Shown here: positions 1 to 7,312 of the stretch, one piece after another
Layout of the letters: every line of letters begins with the position of its first letter
How positions within the stretch are numbered: position 1 is the first letter of the stretch
Origin: JANQPA01 sp964628385
GTDB taxonomy: Bacteria > Bacteroidota > Bacteroidia > Chitinophagales > Saprospiraceae
Assembly (NCBI GenBank): GCA_964628385.1
Contig: CAZVOD010000119.1
Location: 1 to 10,422 of the forward strand
Direction of reading: 5' to 3'
DNA: 10,422 nt
The notes under the pieces: model-generated
Databases searched by the model: none
What the model saw: the letters and a program-made list of their open reading frames with translations, nothing else
What the model was told of the DNA's origin: nothing
Program-made: the position numbers and the translations under genes

Positions 1-54
1 ACTGCTCAACTTTTTGAGCTTATTTAATGAAATTGGACTTTTGTCCTGTACTTA

Positions 55-537
55 GTGAATTTTATTGAAGAAAAAATAATAGATGAGGTAGCCGATCAAA
101 TTGGTGCTTCTCCTGATAACTTGTTGGTAGAGGTTGAGAATTTTAAAGAAGAACAACCTTTTATGGCAGGTTATTTCTTTTCCGATGCTTTTGATGGATT
201 TACCCAAAACGAAAAAGAATACGCTCTTTTTTTGGGTTTGGTTATATGGAAAAGTATTAAGGTAGAACATCCCGAATTACCAGCGGTGGATGAAGAGCAG
301 TACCAGGCTGCTGAAGAGCACACCCTGGAAGTCCTCCAGGGGATCAGCGCCCGAAAATTCCGGGAGCGGCTGGATGTTTTTTTCAATCAAACGGATCAGG
401 AGGACCTGCTTGCATTTATTGAAGACTCCCTTATGACGGATGAAGATGATGTCGTAACACAAGAAGGACGAGAACTATTATTCGTTATCTTGAAAAGCAT
501 GATGGACTGCCTGATGGAAAATATAGAGGAATACTAA
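55..537 (+). CDS. Hypothetical acidic, mostly helical small protein (160 aa)
   Basis: I do not recognise this family. The reading frame opens at a GTG at 55 and closes with TAA at 535-537. In-frame stops at 25-30 leave no earlier start, and no ATG lies near the beginning. The product is strongly acidic, with Glu/Asp clusters throughout (for example MTDEDDVV near residues 127-134), and has no signal peptide. One hydrophobic-aromatic stretch around residues 57-68 (ALFLGLVIWKSI) is short and looks like the core of a soluble helix rather than a membrane segment. No catalytic motif is visible. No Shine-Dalgarno sequence precedes the GTG; a tiny GGAC-TTTT-GTCC hairpin lies at 35-46. The gene converges on the acyl-CoA synthetase gene, so the neighbour says nothing about function. 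It is probably a real cytosolic protein, but the start is uncertain. Confidence 0.72.
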   Translation: MNFIEEKIIDEVADQIGASPDNLLVEVENFKEEQPFMAGYFFSDAFDGFTQNEKEYALFLGLVIWKSIKVEHPELPAVDEEQYQAAEEHTLEVLQGISARKFRERLDVFFNQTDQEDLLAFIEDSLMTDEDDVVTQEGRELLFVILKSMMDCLMENIEEY

Positions 538-551
538 AAAAATAGTCAGAA

Positions 552-586
552 CGGTTAGCGAAAATGGCTTTCAACTCCGCTAACCG
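552..586 (-). terminator. Inverted repeat between convergent genes, possible terminator of fadD
   Basis: CGGTTAGCG (552-560) and CGCTAACCG (578-586) form a perfect 9-bp stem with a 17-nt loop, between the stop of the small acidic gene and the stop of fadD. On the minus strand the stem is followed, after about 8 nt, by a run of Ts (the A-run at 537-542 on the plus strand), so it could terminate fadD. On the plus strand no T-run follows. The long loop and the distance to the T-run make this only a moderate call. Confidence 0.45.
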
Positions 587-602
587 ATCAATGTTGAGCT
601 TG

Positions 603-2285
603 CTAGCTGGATACGTCTGCTGTATTTTCTTCTCTTAATGCCCTTCTCAGGATTTTACCTACATTTGTTTTGGGTAATTCTTTTCTAAACTCAATCTGCT
701 TAGGCATTTTGTAGCCGGTAAGTTTATCCTTACAAAACTGTATGATATCGTTTTTAGAAAGAGAATTATCCTTTTTCACAACAAACAATTTTACAACTTC
801 CCCTGATTTGGCATCCGGTACACCGACGGCTGCCACTTCCATAATTTTCGGATGAGCCGCCAATACTTCCTCGATCTCATTTGGATACACATTAAATCCA
901 GACACCAGGATCATATCTTTCTTGCGGTCTACCACTTCAATAAATCCATCTTCTGACATTGTTCCTATATCACCGGTACATAACCACCCTTGTTTGATTG
1001 TTTTTCGGGTTTCTTCCGGCTGGTTATAATATCCTTTCATTACCTGAGGGCCTTTTACCTGAATTTCCCCAACACTTCCGGCTTCTAAAACATTACCTTC
1101 CTCATCGACAATACGCACCTCAGTAGAAGGAATAGGCAGGCCAATGGTACCAAGCCTTGCGGACTTATCCAGAGGGTTAACCGTTACAACGGGAGAGGCT
1201 TCCGTCATACCATACCCTTCTGTAAGGTAACAACCGGTAAGGGCTTCCCATCTTTCTGCTACCGGCTTTTGTACGGCCATACCTCCTCCCACAGTAATTT
1301 TCAAAGCACTATGATCTGCCTGCTGGAAATCTTTATTATTGAGCAGAGCATTGAAGAGGGTATTTACACCGATCACCAAAGAAGTTTTGTTAGAGGTAAT
1401 GGCTTTAACAACTGACCCTATATCTTTAGCATTAGTTACCAGTACATTCATGGCACCAAAACTCATGAAAGTCAGGCAATTTACGGTAAATGCGAAGATA
1501 TGATAAAGGGGAAGAGGACACAGTGCCACTTCTTCACCTTCTTTCAGGAAAGGCTGCATCCAGGCTTTAATCTGAAGCATATTGGCCACCATATTTCGGT
1601 TAGTCAGCATAGCTCCTTTAGACACACCTGTTGTACCACCGGTATACTGGTGAATGATCACATCATCAGCTGAACCTTCGTAGGGTGCCAGTTTGAAACG
1701 TTTGCCGGCTTTGAGCGCATATTTGAAAGAAACAGTATTCGGCAGATCATATTTAGGGATCATACCCTTTAGATTCTTAACCACAAAATTGACAATATTA
1801 CCCTTTGGAAAACCCAACATCTCGCCGATAGTGGTGGTAATGATTGTTTTTATGCTGGTTTGGTCTATGATTTGCTGAAGATTGGCGGCAAAGTTCTCGG
1901 CAATGATAATTCCTTTAACCCCAGATGAGTTAAACTGATGCAACATTTCTCGTGGTGTGTATAATGGGTTGGTGTTCACCACGATCAACCCGGCCTTTAG
2001 TATTCCGATTAGAGCGATAGGATACTGCAGCAGGTTGGGCATCATGATAGCGATTCTATCTTTAGGCTCCAGGCCTCTAGACTGAAGATAAGCAGCAAAT
2101 TGAGTAGAGTACTTATCGATCTGGGCAAAAGTCAGCGTTTTACCCATACAACTAAACGCCGGCTTGTTATTGAATTTCTCAAATGTCTCTTTAAAAAACT
2201 CCAGAACTGTAGCATATTGATCAAAATTGATATTTGCAGGAACTCCTCCCGGATACAATCTCAACCATGGTCTTTCTTCAATCAT
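603..2285 (-). CDS. fadD: Long-chain fatty acid--CoA ligase (AMP-forming acyl-CoA synthetase)
   Basis: This enzyme activates long-chain fatty acids: fatty acid plus ATP and CoA gives acyl-CoA, AMP and PPi, through an acyl-adenylate. It feeds beta-oxidation or lipid synthesis and usually sits at the inner face of the membrane. The 560-residue product matches the usual length of FadD-type enzymes and carries the ANL-superfamily motifs in order: the Thr/Gly-rich P-loop YTGGTTGVSKGA (214-225), GYGMTEA (357-363), TGD with Asp438 that binds the ribose, the fatty-acyl-CoA synthetase signature region around 453-472 with the hinge and GFNVYP, and the C-terminal lysine in NVGKILRR (Lys544) needed for adenylation. 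The ATG at 2283-2285 lies behind an A-rich stretch with no Shine-Dalgarno. The gene stands alone, divergent from rpsA and convergent with the small acidic gene. Chain-length specificity cannot be read from the sequence. Confidence 0.94.
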   Translation of the reverse strand: MIEERPWLRLYPGGVPANINFDQYATVLEFFKETFEKFNNKPAFSCMGKTLTFAQIDKYSTQFAAYLQSRGLEPKDRIAIMMPNLLQYPIALIGILKAGLIVVNTNPLYTPREMLHQFNSSGVKGIIIAENFAANLQQIIDQTSIKTIITTTIGEMLGFPKGNIVNFVVKNLKGMIPKYDLPNTVSFKYALKAGKRFKLAPYEGSADDVIIHQYTGGTTGVSKGAMLTNRNMVANMLQIKAWMQPFLKEGEEVALCPLPLYHIFAFTVNCLTFMSFGAMNVLVTNAKDIGSVVKAITSNKTSLVIGVNTLFNALLNNKDFQQADHSALKITVGGGMAVQKPVAERWEALTGCYLTEGYGMTEASPVVTVNPLDKSARLGTIGLPIPSTEVRIVDEEGNVLEAGSVGEIQVKGPQVMKGYYNQPEETRKTIKQGWLCTGDIGTMSEDGFIEVVDRKKDMILVSGFNVYPNEIEEVLAAHPKIMEVAAVGVPDAKSGEVVKLFVVKKDNSLSKNDIIQFCKDKLTGYKMPKQIEFRKELPKTNVGKILRRALREENTADVSS

Positions 2286-2459
2286 TTTATTTTGTTTTTA
2301 GCAATCCCGAATTTTGTGTTTAGATGGACTAAAAATACAAATTTTAGTTTTCTAAACATACTCCTTTTACGTAGCTCGTAACATAAAACCAACTAAACCC
2401 TGGAATGATGCGTAAAAAGTTCCTTTTATCTGCCTTCTCGTATTTTATAGCTTTTCGTT

Positions 2460-2489
2460 TTCATGGCGTTAAAAAAAACCTTATCTTTG
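2460..2489 (+). promoter_or_regulatory. Bacteroidota-type housekeeping promoter of rpsA
   Basis: TATCTTTG at 2482-2489 matches the Bacteroidota -7 consensus TAnnTTTG perfectly. A TTC at 2460-2462 lies 19 nt upstream, where the -33 element (TTG) is expected, matching two of three bases. Transcription would start near 2495, leaving a leader of roughly 50-75 nt before the two candidate rpsA starts. This placement argues against translating rpsA from the ATG at 2408 or any codon upstream of the promoter. Confidence 0.6.
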
Positions 2490-2548
2490 CGCCACTAAAA
2501 AATATTGTTAACCGCTCTAATCAAAAAGGGCATAAAAGCATTCTTTCA

Positions 2549-4642
2549 ATGCTAGAAGAAAATAAAAATATGGAACAGGAAAATCAGAACCTTCCTCAGG
2601 ATGAAGAATCCTCAACTTCGGAAACGGAAGAAACCAAGAAAGAAGAAAAGACCGAAGCCAGCGCTGAAGAAGAGCAGCAGCCTACCGCAAAAGCGGAAGA
2701 TACATCAGCTGAGACTGAAGCGGCCGAAAACACAGAGGAAGCTGATGAAACTGGCGATGAAACCAGCCAATCAGAAGATTCTGATGATGACTCTGATACA
2801 GAAGAGGACGAACTGGAAGATTTACCTCTTCCGGGTAGCGGTGTAACGGGTACAGCTCACGATGCCTTTGACTGGACAATTTCTAACAAACAAGGTCATT
2901 CTTATTCTCAGGATCAGGTAGAAAAGTATCTGGAGCAATATGACTCTACGCTTAATTCTGTTTTGGAAAATGAGATTGTTAAGGCTAAAGTGACGACTAT
3001 TTCAGATGGCGATGTTGTTCTGGATATCAATTATAAATCAGATGGATTGATTCCACTCTCTGAATTCAGAGATATGCCAGACCTAGAATCAGGTGATACG
3101 GTAGAGGTTTATGTAGAACAGCAAGAAGACACCAGAGGGCAGTTGGTACTGTCAAGACGTAAAGCCAAGCTTTTGAGAGCCTGGGAAACACTGGTGGATT
3201 CCTACAAAAATGGTTCTGTTATCAAAGGTGTGGTAGTAAGTAAAACAAAAGGTGGATTGATCGTTGACGCCGGCGGATTAGAAACATTCCTTCCCGGTTC
3301 TCAAATTGATATCAAGCCAATTATTGACTACGATTCATACGTTGGCAAAACCATGGAATTCAAGGTTGTTAAGATCAACGAAACAATCAAGAATGCTGTA
3401 GTATCTCACAAAGCACTAATTGAAAGTGACCTGGCTGAGCAAAGAGAAGCTATCATTGCAAGTCTGGAAAGAGGACAGGTACTAGAAGGTTTGGTCAAGA
3501 ACATTACAGACTTTGGTGCATTCCTTGACCTTGGTGGTGTTGATGGACTATTGTACATCACCGATATTTCGTGGGGTCGTATCTCACACCCAAGTGAAGT
3601 GCTTCAAATGAGCCAAAAGATTAATGTAGTAGTACTTGACTTTGATGAGAACAAAAAGCGTATCTCGCTAGGTCTAAAACAATTACAGCCACATCCATGG
3701 GAAGTACTGGACGCTGAAATCCAGGAAGGCTCTATGGTGAAAGGTAAGATTGTAAATATTGAAGATTACGGTGCATTTCTTGAAATACGCCCGGGTGTAG
3801 AAGGGTTGATCCACGTCTCTGAGGTTACCTGGAGTAACCAGCCTATCAATGCCAGAGAGTTCTTCAAGGAAGGCCAAGAATACGAAGCAAAAGTGGTAAC
3901 CATCGATCGCGAAGAGCGTAAAATGTCACTGTCGCTCAAGCAGCTAATGAAAGATCCATGGAGTGATATCGAAGAACGCTTCCCAATAGAAAGCAGGCAC
4001 TCGGGTGAGGTTAAAAATCTTACACCATACGGTGTTTTTGTCGAACTGGAAGAAGGAATCGGCGGGATGGTACACATCTCCGATTTGTCCTGGACAAAGC
4101 GTTTCTCTCATCCACAAGAATTCACAAAGGTAGGAGAAACTATTGAAGTGATGATCCTGGAGATCGATAAGGAGAGCCGTAAGCTATCTCTTGGTCACAA
4201 GCAATTGGAAGAGAACCCATGGGATACTTTCGAGACAGTCTTCCCAGAAGGTTCTTACCACGAGGCTACTATTCTAAAGCGCGATGATCGCGGAGCGATC
4301 GTGCAACTACCTTACGGTTTGGAAGCATTCGCACCGATCAAGCACATTAGAAAGGAAGATGGCAAACTCGCTGAGCAAGATGAGGCAATCACAGTGAAAG
4401 TGATAGAATTCAACCGCGATGATAAGCGAATGATGGTATCACACCTTAGATATCTGGAAGACATCAAGCGTGAAGCGGATGAAAAGATGAAGAAAGAAAA
4501 GACCGAACAGCGCAAGCAAACCAGAGATGTTGTAAAGAAAACGAACGAGAGCAACGAGCGTTCTACTTTAGGTGACCTGGATGTCTTCTCACAGCTAAAG
4601 GGTCAGATACAGGACGAAGACGAAGACGAAGAAAAAAAGTAA
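2549..4642 (+). CDS. rpsA: 30S ribosomal protein S1, with long acidic N-terminal extension
   Basis: S1 binds mRNA on the small ribosomal subunit and helps load it for initiation. The product (697 aa from the ATG at 2549, or 690 aa from the ATG at 2570) carries six S1/OB-fold repeats. Numbered from the 2570 start they lie near 130-197, 213-282, 300-370, 386-456, 473-543 and 560-625. Repeats 3-5 are the most canonical (FGAFLDLG, YGAFLEI, YGVFVELEEG) and are separated by PW-containing linkers; repeats 1, 2 and 6 are more diverged, as is usual in S1. Before repeat 1 is an unusually acidic tail: 37 of the first 84 residues are Asp or Glu. The C-terminus is charged and ends in an acidic run. The open frame continues upstream to 2405 and its first residues resemble a signal peptide, but the promoter at 2460-2489 lies inside that stretch, so I exclude it. 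The 2570 ATG has the more A-rich upstream sequence, so both starts remain open. The gene is monocistronic, ending at a strong terminator. Confidence 0.95.
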   Translation: MLEENKNMEQENQNLPQDEESSTSETEETKKEEKTEASAEEEQQPTAKAEDTSAETEAAENTEEADETGDETSQSEDSDDDSDTEEDELEDLPLPGSGVTGTAHDAFDWTISNKQGHSYSQDQVEKYLEQYDSTLNSVLENEIVKAKVTTISDGDVVLDINYKSDGLIPLSEFRDMPDLESGDTVEVYVEQQEDTRGQLVLSRRKAKLLRAWETLVDSYKNGSVIKGVVVSKTKGGLIVDAGGLETFLPGSQIDIKPIIDYDSYVGKTMEFKVVKINETIKNAVVSHKALIESDLAEQREAIIASLERGQVLEGLVKNITDFGAFLDLGGVDGLLYITDISWGRISHPSEVLQMSQKINVVVLDFDENKKRISLGLKQLQPHPWEVLDAEIQEGSMVKGKIVNIEDYGAFLEIRPGVEGLIHVSEVTWSNQPINAREFFKEGQEYEAKVVTIDREERKMSLSLKQLMKDPWSDIEERFPIESRHSGEVKNLTPYGVFVELEEGIGGMVHISDLSWTKRFSHPQEFTKVGETIEVMILEIDKESRKLSLGHKQLEENPWDTFETVFPEGSYHEATILKRDDRGAIVQLPYGLEAFAPIKHIRKEDGKLAEQDEAITVKVIEFNRDDKRMMVSHLRYLEDIKREADEKMKKEKTEQRKQTRDVVKKTNESNERSTLGDLDVFSQLKGQIQDEDEDEEKK

Positions 4643-4660
4643 TATAGCATAACGGCAATT

Positions 4661-4717
4661 CCCACAAGGCTTTGGTCACTTCACTTAAAGTAACTGAAGC
4701 CTTTGTGGGGTTTTTTT
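4661..4717 (+). terminator. Strong rho-independent terminator of rpsA
   Basis: Starting 18 nt after the rpsA stop, CCCACAA-GGCTT (from 4661) pairs with AAGCC-TTTGTGGG (to 4709), with one bulged A in the 3' arm. The stem extends inward through G-U pairs and CACTT/AAGT to a loop near 4682-4687. It is followed directly by GG and seven Ts (4711-4717). This is a textbook intrinsic terminator on the plus strand and separates rpsA from the GHMP kinase gene. Confidence 0.9.
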
Positions 4718-4744
4718 GTAGAGGGTAAAACCTAATTTCCCTTG

Positions 4745-5665
4745 ATGCGCAGTTCTGAAAAAACCTATCCTTCTAAATTACTCCTTTTCGGCGAACACAC
4801 TGTCCTAACCGGATCAAAAGCGCTGGCTGTTCCGTTTTCACTTTTTAAAGGCCAGTGGAGAAGAAACAACACTGACCACTCTCTACAACAAGACCTCCCC
4901 AGGCTGCTTCACTTTCTAGAATCTAAACAACAAACAGGAGAACTTCCCTTTTCAATTTCCTTGTCGGCATTCAAAGAGGACCTTTCAAAAGGATGGTATT
5001 TTGAGTCGACTATTCCCCAGGGCTACGGCGTAGGTAGCTCCGGCGCTTTATGTGCTGCCATTTATGACAAATACGCTGAAAAGCGGGAAGACCATCAGCT
5101 CAATCTTTTGAAAAAGAAGCTTGCCTTTCTGGAAAGTTTCTTCCATGGTCAAAGTTCAGGAACAGATCCTTTGATCATTTACCTCAATGCTCCATTATTG
5201 ATTGATGAAAGCAAAAACAGCCTCCCTGTACAACCTGAGCGCCAGTCCATTTCTGGTAATTACAGGTATTTTTTGATGGATACCGGCATAAAAAGACTGA
5301 CAGCGCCTTATGTGCAGTCTTTTCTCCAACAATATCAAAGTGAGAACTATCAAAGGCAAATCGATAAGGAACTTAGCCCACTGATCAATAAAGCAATTGA
5401 TTCTTTTTTGTTAGGAAATGATGAAAAGGTTTTCTTATTCACTAAAAAAATAAGTGAGCAACAATTTGTTCTATTCAAAAAAATGATACCAGATTCTTTT
5501 ATTGACCGATGGGAGAAATCGCTGTCTATTCCATCTGTCGCCGTAAAGCTCTGCGGAGCAGGAGGTGGTGGCTTTCTATTAGTAATCAGTACCTTGAGCT
5601 ACAGTGAAGTAGTAGATACCCTTTCATTGCAAAAAAACCAACTCATTCCTCTAAAAGGCCTTTAG
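4745..5665 (+). CDS. GHMP-family kinase, probably mevalonate kinase
   Basis: The 306-residue product has the three GHMP kinase motifs. Motif 1 is KLLLFGEHTVLTGSKALAVP (11-30), the closest match to the N-terminal substrate-binding motif of mevalonate kinases. Motif 2 is the ATP-binding loop PQGYGVGSSGAL (91-102). Motif 3 is LCGAGGGGF (269-277). HGQSSGTDP (134-142) places Asp141 where mevalonate kinases have the catalytic base. The inferred reaction is ATP-dependent phosphorylation of mevalonate to 5-phosphomevalonate in the cytosolic isoprenoid pathway, which many Bacteroidota use. Substrate choice within GHMP kinases is hard to fix from motifs, so phosphomevalonate kinase or another small-molecule kinase remains possible. 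I take the ATG at 4745 rather than the in-frame TTG at 4742. No other mevalonate-pathway gene is in the window. No promoter is clear in the 27 nt after the rpsA terminator; read-through or a promoter overlapping the terminator would be needed. Confidence 0.85.
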   Translation: MRSSEKTYPSKLLLFGEHTVLTGSKALAVPFSLFKGQWRRNNTDHSLQQDLPRLLHFLESKQQTGELPFSISLSAFKEDLSKGWYFESTIPQGYGVGSSGALCAAIYDKYAEKREDHQLNLLKKKLAFLESFFHGQSSGTDPLIIYLNAPLLIDESKNSLPVQPERQSISGNYRYFLMDTGIKRLTAPYVQSFLQQYQSENYQRQIDKELSPLINKAIDSFLLGNDEKVFLFTKKISEQQFVLFKKMIPDSFIDRWEKSLSIPSVAVKLCGAGGGGFLLVISTLSYSEVVDTLSLQKNQLIPLKGL

Positions 5666-5842
5666 AAAACTTGTTTCGAAGGTATTTGAACTTTACAATT
5701 CACCTCTAACTGCCCAACAATTAGGCGCTCACCTCAGCTTTTTCCGGATCATAGGGTAACCTATACTATGCAGCAATAGCTTTGTGAATACCTATTTTTA
5801 TTCATTTCGGCTTCAAAAGTAAAATCCAGGTAACAGACTTGT

Positions 5843-7212
5843 TTATTCCGACTTTAAGAAGCGCTTGACCTGATACACTTCTTCATCTCTGATAACCAGT
5901 AAATAAGTCCCCTCAATCAAGTCATCTACCTCCATTACAAATTGATTCCAGCCCTGAGACAATACTTGCTGTTCCGTCCTTATCATGCGTCCGTAAGCAT
6001 CCATAATGTGAATGGTAACCTCGGCCGTTCTTGTACTCTGATAGAAAACAGTCATAGATGGTCCCACCGGATTGGGAGCCAACGTAAAACCATTATCACT
6101 TCCAACATCAACCCTACCGTTTGCTGTTTCCCAGGTTGCTGATGTTCGTATCCTGATATGATCAAGCGCCATATCACTTCTAAAACTTCCTCCGGTCAAT
6201 CCAATAAAACGCAGGCGAACTCCCGACTCGGCACTGTAAGCTGATAAGTCAATATTCTCCATCAACCACTGATCTCCCTGATCACCTGATTTGGTCCATA
6301 AGGTTGTCCAGGTATTATTATCGTCAGTACTAATCTGAAGGGTCAAATCTCCCATAGAAGAACCGTACATATGATAATCAAAAGCTAGCTCAGGTACATT
6401 TATAGTAGTCAAATCGAAGCAAGGAGAGGTAATTATAGCGGTGTTATTGCTATTACTGCCTGAAGCCTCCGTATAGATATAGAAATTTCCGTCACTGGCA
6501 ACAGAAGGGCCGGTAGAGAAAGAAGGCGTTCCATTAGCATCAATACTCCAATCCATATCATCAGACTTATCCTGCGTCCACAAACCGATAGTATTTTCAA
6601 AACTTTCAGTGTAGGGAAAACTGCCAATATCAGCCGCACAATTATTACCCCCGGATGCATTATTTACGATGATAAATCCTGCTTTTGTTTCGGTATCCGC
6701 TCCGTCGTTGTTAGTCACAGTTAAGCTCACCTGAAACGTTCCGGCACTATTATAAGTGATGGTAGGATCCTGAGCAACGCTGGTAGAGGGTGTTCCTCCC
6801 GGAAAACTCCAACTCCATGCTGTTGGGTTACCTGAAGATAGGTCTGTAAAACTAATGCTTTCACCAACATTAATGGTATTTCGATCTACTGTAAAGTCAG
6901 CAGTAGGTACGGATGTTCCACCCCCGGTAGTCAACTCTATTTCGTCGATGGCCATATCACTGCGAAAACCAGCGCCTGTTTCTCCTACGAACCGCAGCCT
7001 GACTGTGCTTCCCAAATAAGCTGCTAAGTCAACCTGTGCACGCTGCCATTGATCTCCCTGATTGCCACTAAGTACCCAGAGGGTTACCCAGGTTTGTCCG
7101 TCGTCATCACTAGCCTGGACAGATAAAATCCCCGTGTTGGTACCATACATGTGATAAGCAAACTCAAAACTGGCAGCACTAGCCCCCGAAAGATCAAAAC
7201 AGGGTGAGTTTA
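5843..7212 (-). CDS. C-terminal part of secreted M43 metalloprotease: MAM/PKD modules and T9SS sorting domain (5' end lost in gap)
   Basis: This is the downstream piece of the gene that begins at 9836. It opens inside a MAM-like module right at the Ns (first full codon 7208-7210) and runs 455 residues to TAA at 5843-5845. Numbered from that codon it holds the second half of a MAM-like module (1-93), a PKD domain (102-183, with FTDLSSGNP and WSWSFPGGTPS), a full MAM-like module (191-356, with FPYTESFE, SPCFDL, GDQGDQW and RSDMALDHI) and a T9SS type A sorting domain (about 371-455). The last shows the usual LAPNP start, MDAYGRMI, GTYLLVI and a basic VKRFLKSE end. This domain directs export across the outer membrane and is usually removed afterwards. 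No signal peptide or catalytic site is present, so it cannot be a free-standing gene. It is out of frame with the upstream piece only because the gap is written as 100 Ns. Confidence 0.9.
6143..6907 (-). repeat. PKD + MAM-like module, last copy before the sorting domain
   Basis: It codes for the PKD domain at 6662-6907 (SFTDLSSGNP, WSWSFPGGTPS) and the complete MAM-like module at 6143-6640. The MAM-like part is more diverged from copies 2 and 3 (TSPCFDLTTINVPELAFDYH). Its cysteine spacing is 72 residues, one shorter than in the other copies, and its period from copy 3 is 260 residues. Confidence 0.87.
6932..7210 (-). repeat. MAM-like module, copy 3, second half only
   Basis: It begins at NSPCFDLSGASAASFEFAYH directly beside the gap and ends at SDMAIDEIEL. 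It shares a 44-nt identical segment with copy 2 but then diverges (TNTGILSVQAS versus VNMGSLAFQVS), so it is a distinct copy and not the same sequence assembled twice. Its first half, and the PKD domain expected before it, must lie in the gap. Confidence 0.85.
7164..7207. repeat. 44-bp direct repeat, copy A (next to the gap)
   Basis: This segment is identical to 7468-7511. It codes on the minus strand for the stretch around SPCFDLSGASAASFE in MAM-like copy 3. The wider 62-bp blocks (7151-7212 and 7455-7516) differ at only four positions. It is the likely cause of the assembly break. Confidence 0.9.
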
Positions 7213-7312
7213 NNNNNNNNNNNNNNNNNNNNNNNNNNNNNNNNNNNNNNNNNNNNNNNNNNNNNNNNNNNNNNNNNNNNNNNNNNNNNNNNNNNNNNNN
7301 NNNNNNNNNNNN
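7213..7312. other. Assembly gap of exactly 100 Ns inside the protease gene
   Basis: Exactly 100 Ns, a conventional placeholder when the true size is unknown. Both flanks lie inside MAM-like modules that share a 44-nt identical segment, so the gap was probably caused by tandem repeats. The equivalent codon of neighbouring modules (first residue of N/T-SPCFDL) recurs every 780-786 nt, but across the gap only 204 sequenced bases separate the two copies. About 576-582 bases are therefore missing if one junction is hidden, or more by multiples of about 783. An intact frame requires a multiple of three, which 100 is not. Confidence 0.97.

Noticed and set aside
4..19. Hairpin GCTCAA-CTTT-TTGAGC as a terminator of an upstream gene
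   Set aside because: Only a 6-bp stem followed by TTATTTAATG without a real T-run; no upstream gene is visible to assign it to.
1..27. Possible tail of an upstream plus-strand gene ending at TAA 25-27
   Set aside because: Eight codons are too few to support a gene, and nothing in them is recognisable.
2405..2548. Extension of rpsA with signal-peptide-like residues
   Set aside because: It contains the rpsA promoter and gives an implausible leader for a ribosomal protein; treated as promoter and 5' leader.
5751..5764. Small stem ATAGG-GTAA-CCTAT between the convergent kinase and protease genes
   Set aside because: Five base pairs without a T-run on either strand; not enough for a terminator call.
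7194..7312. Reading the protease frame straight through the 100 Ns to a stop at 7194, suggesting a truncated gene
   Set aside because: The stop arises only because 100 Ns shift the frame. The downstream sequence in its own frame continues the same module architecture to a proper sorting domain.
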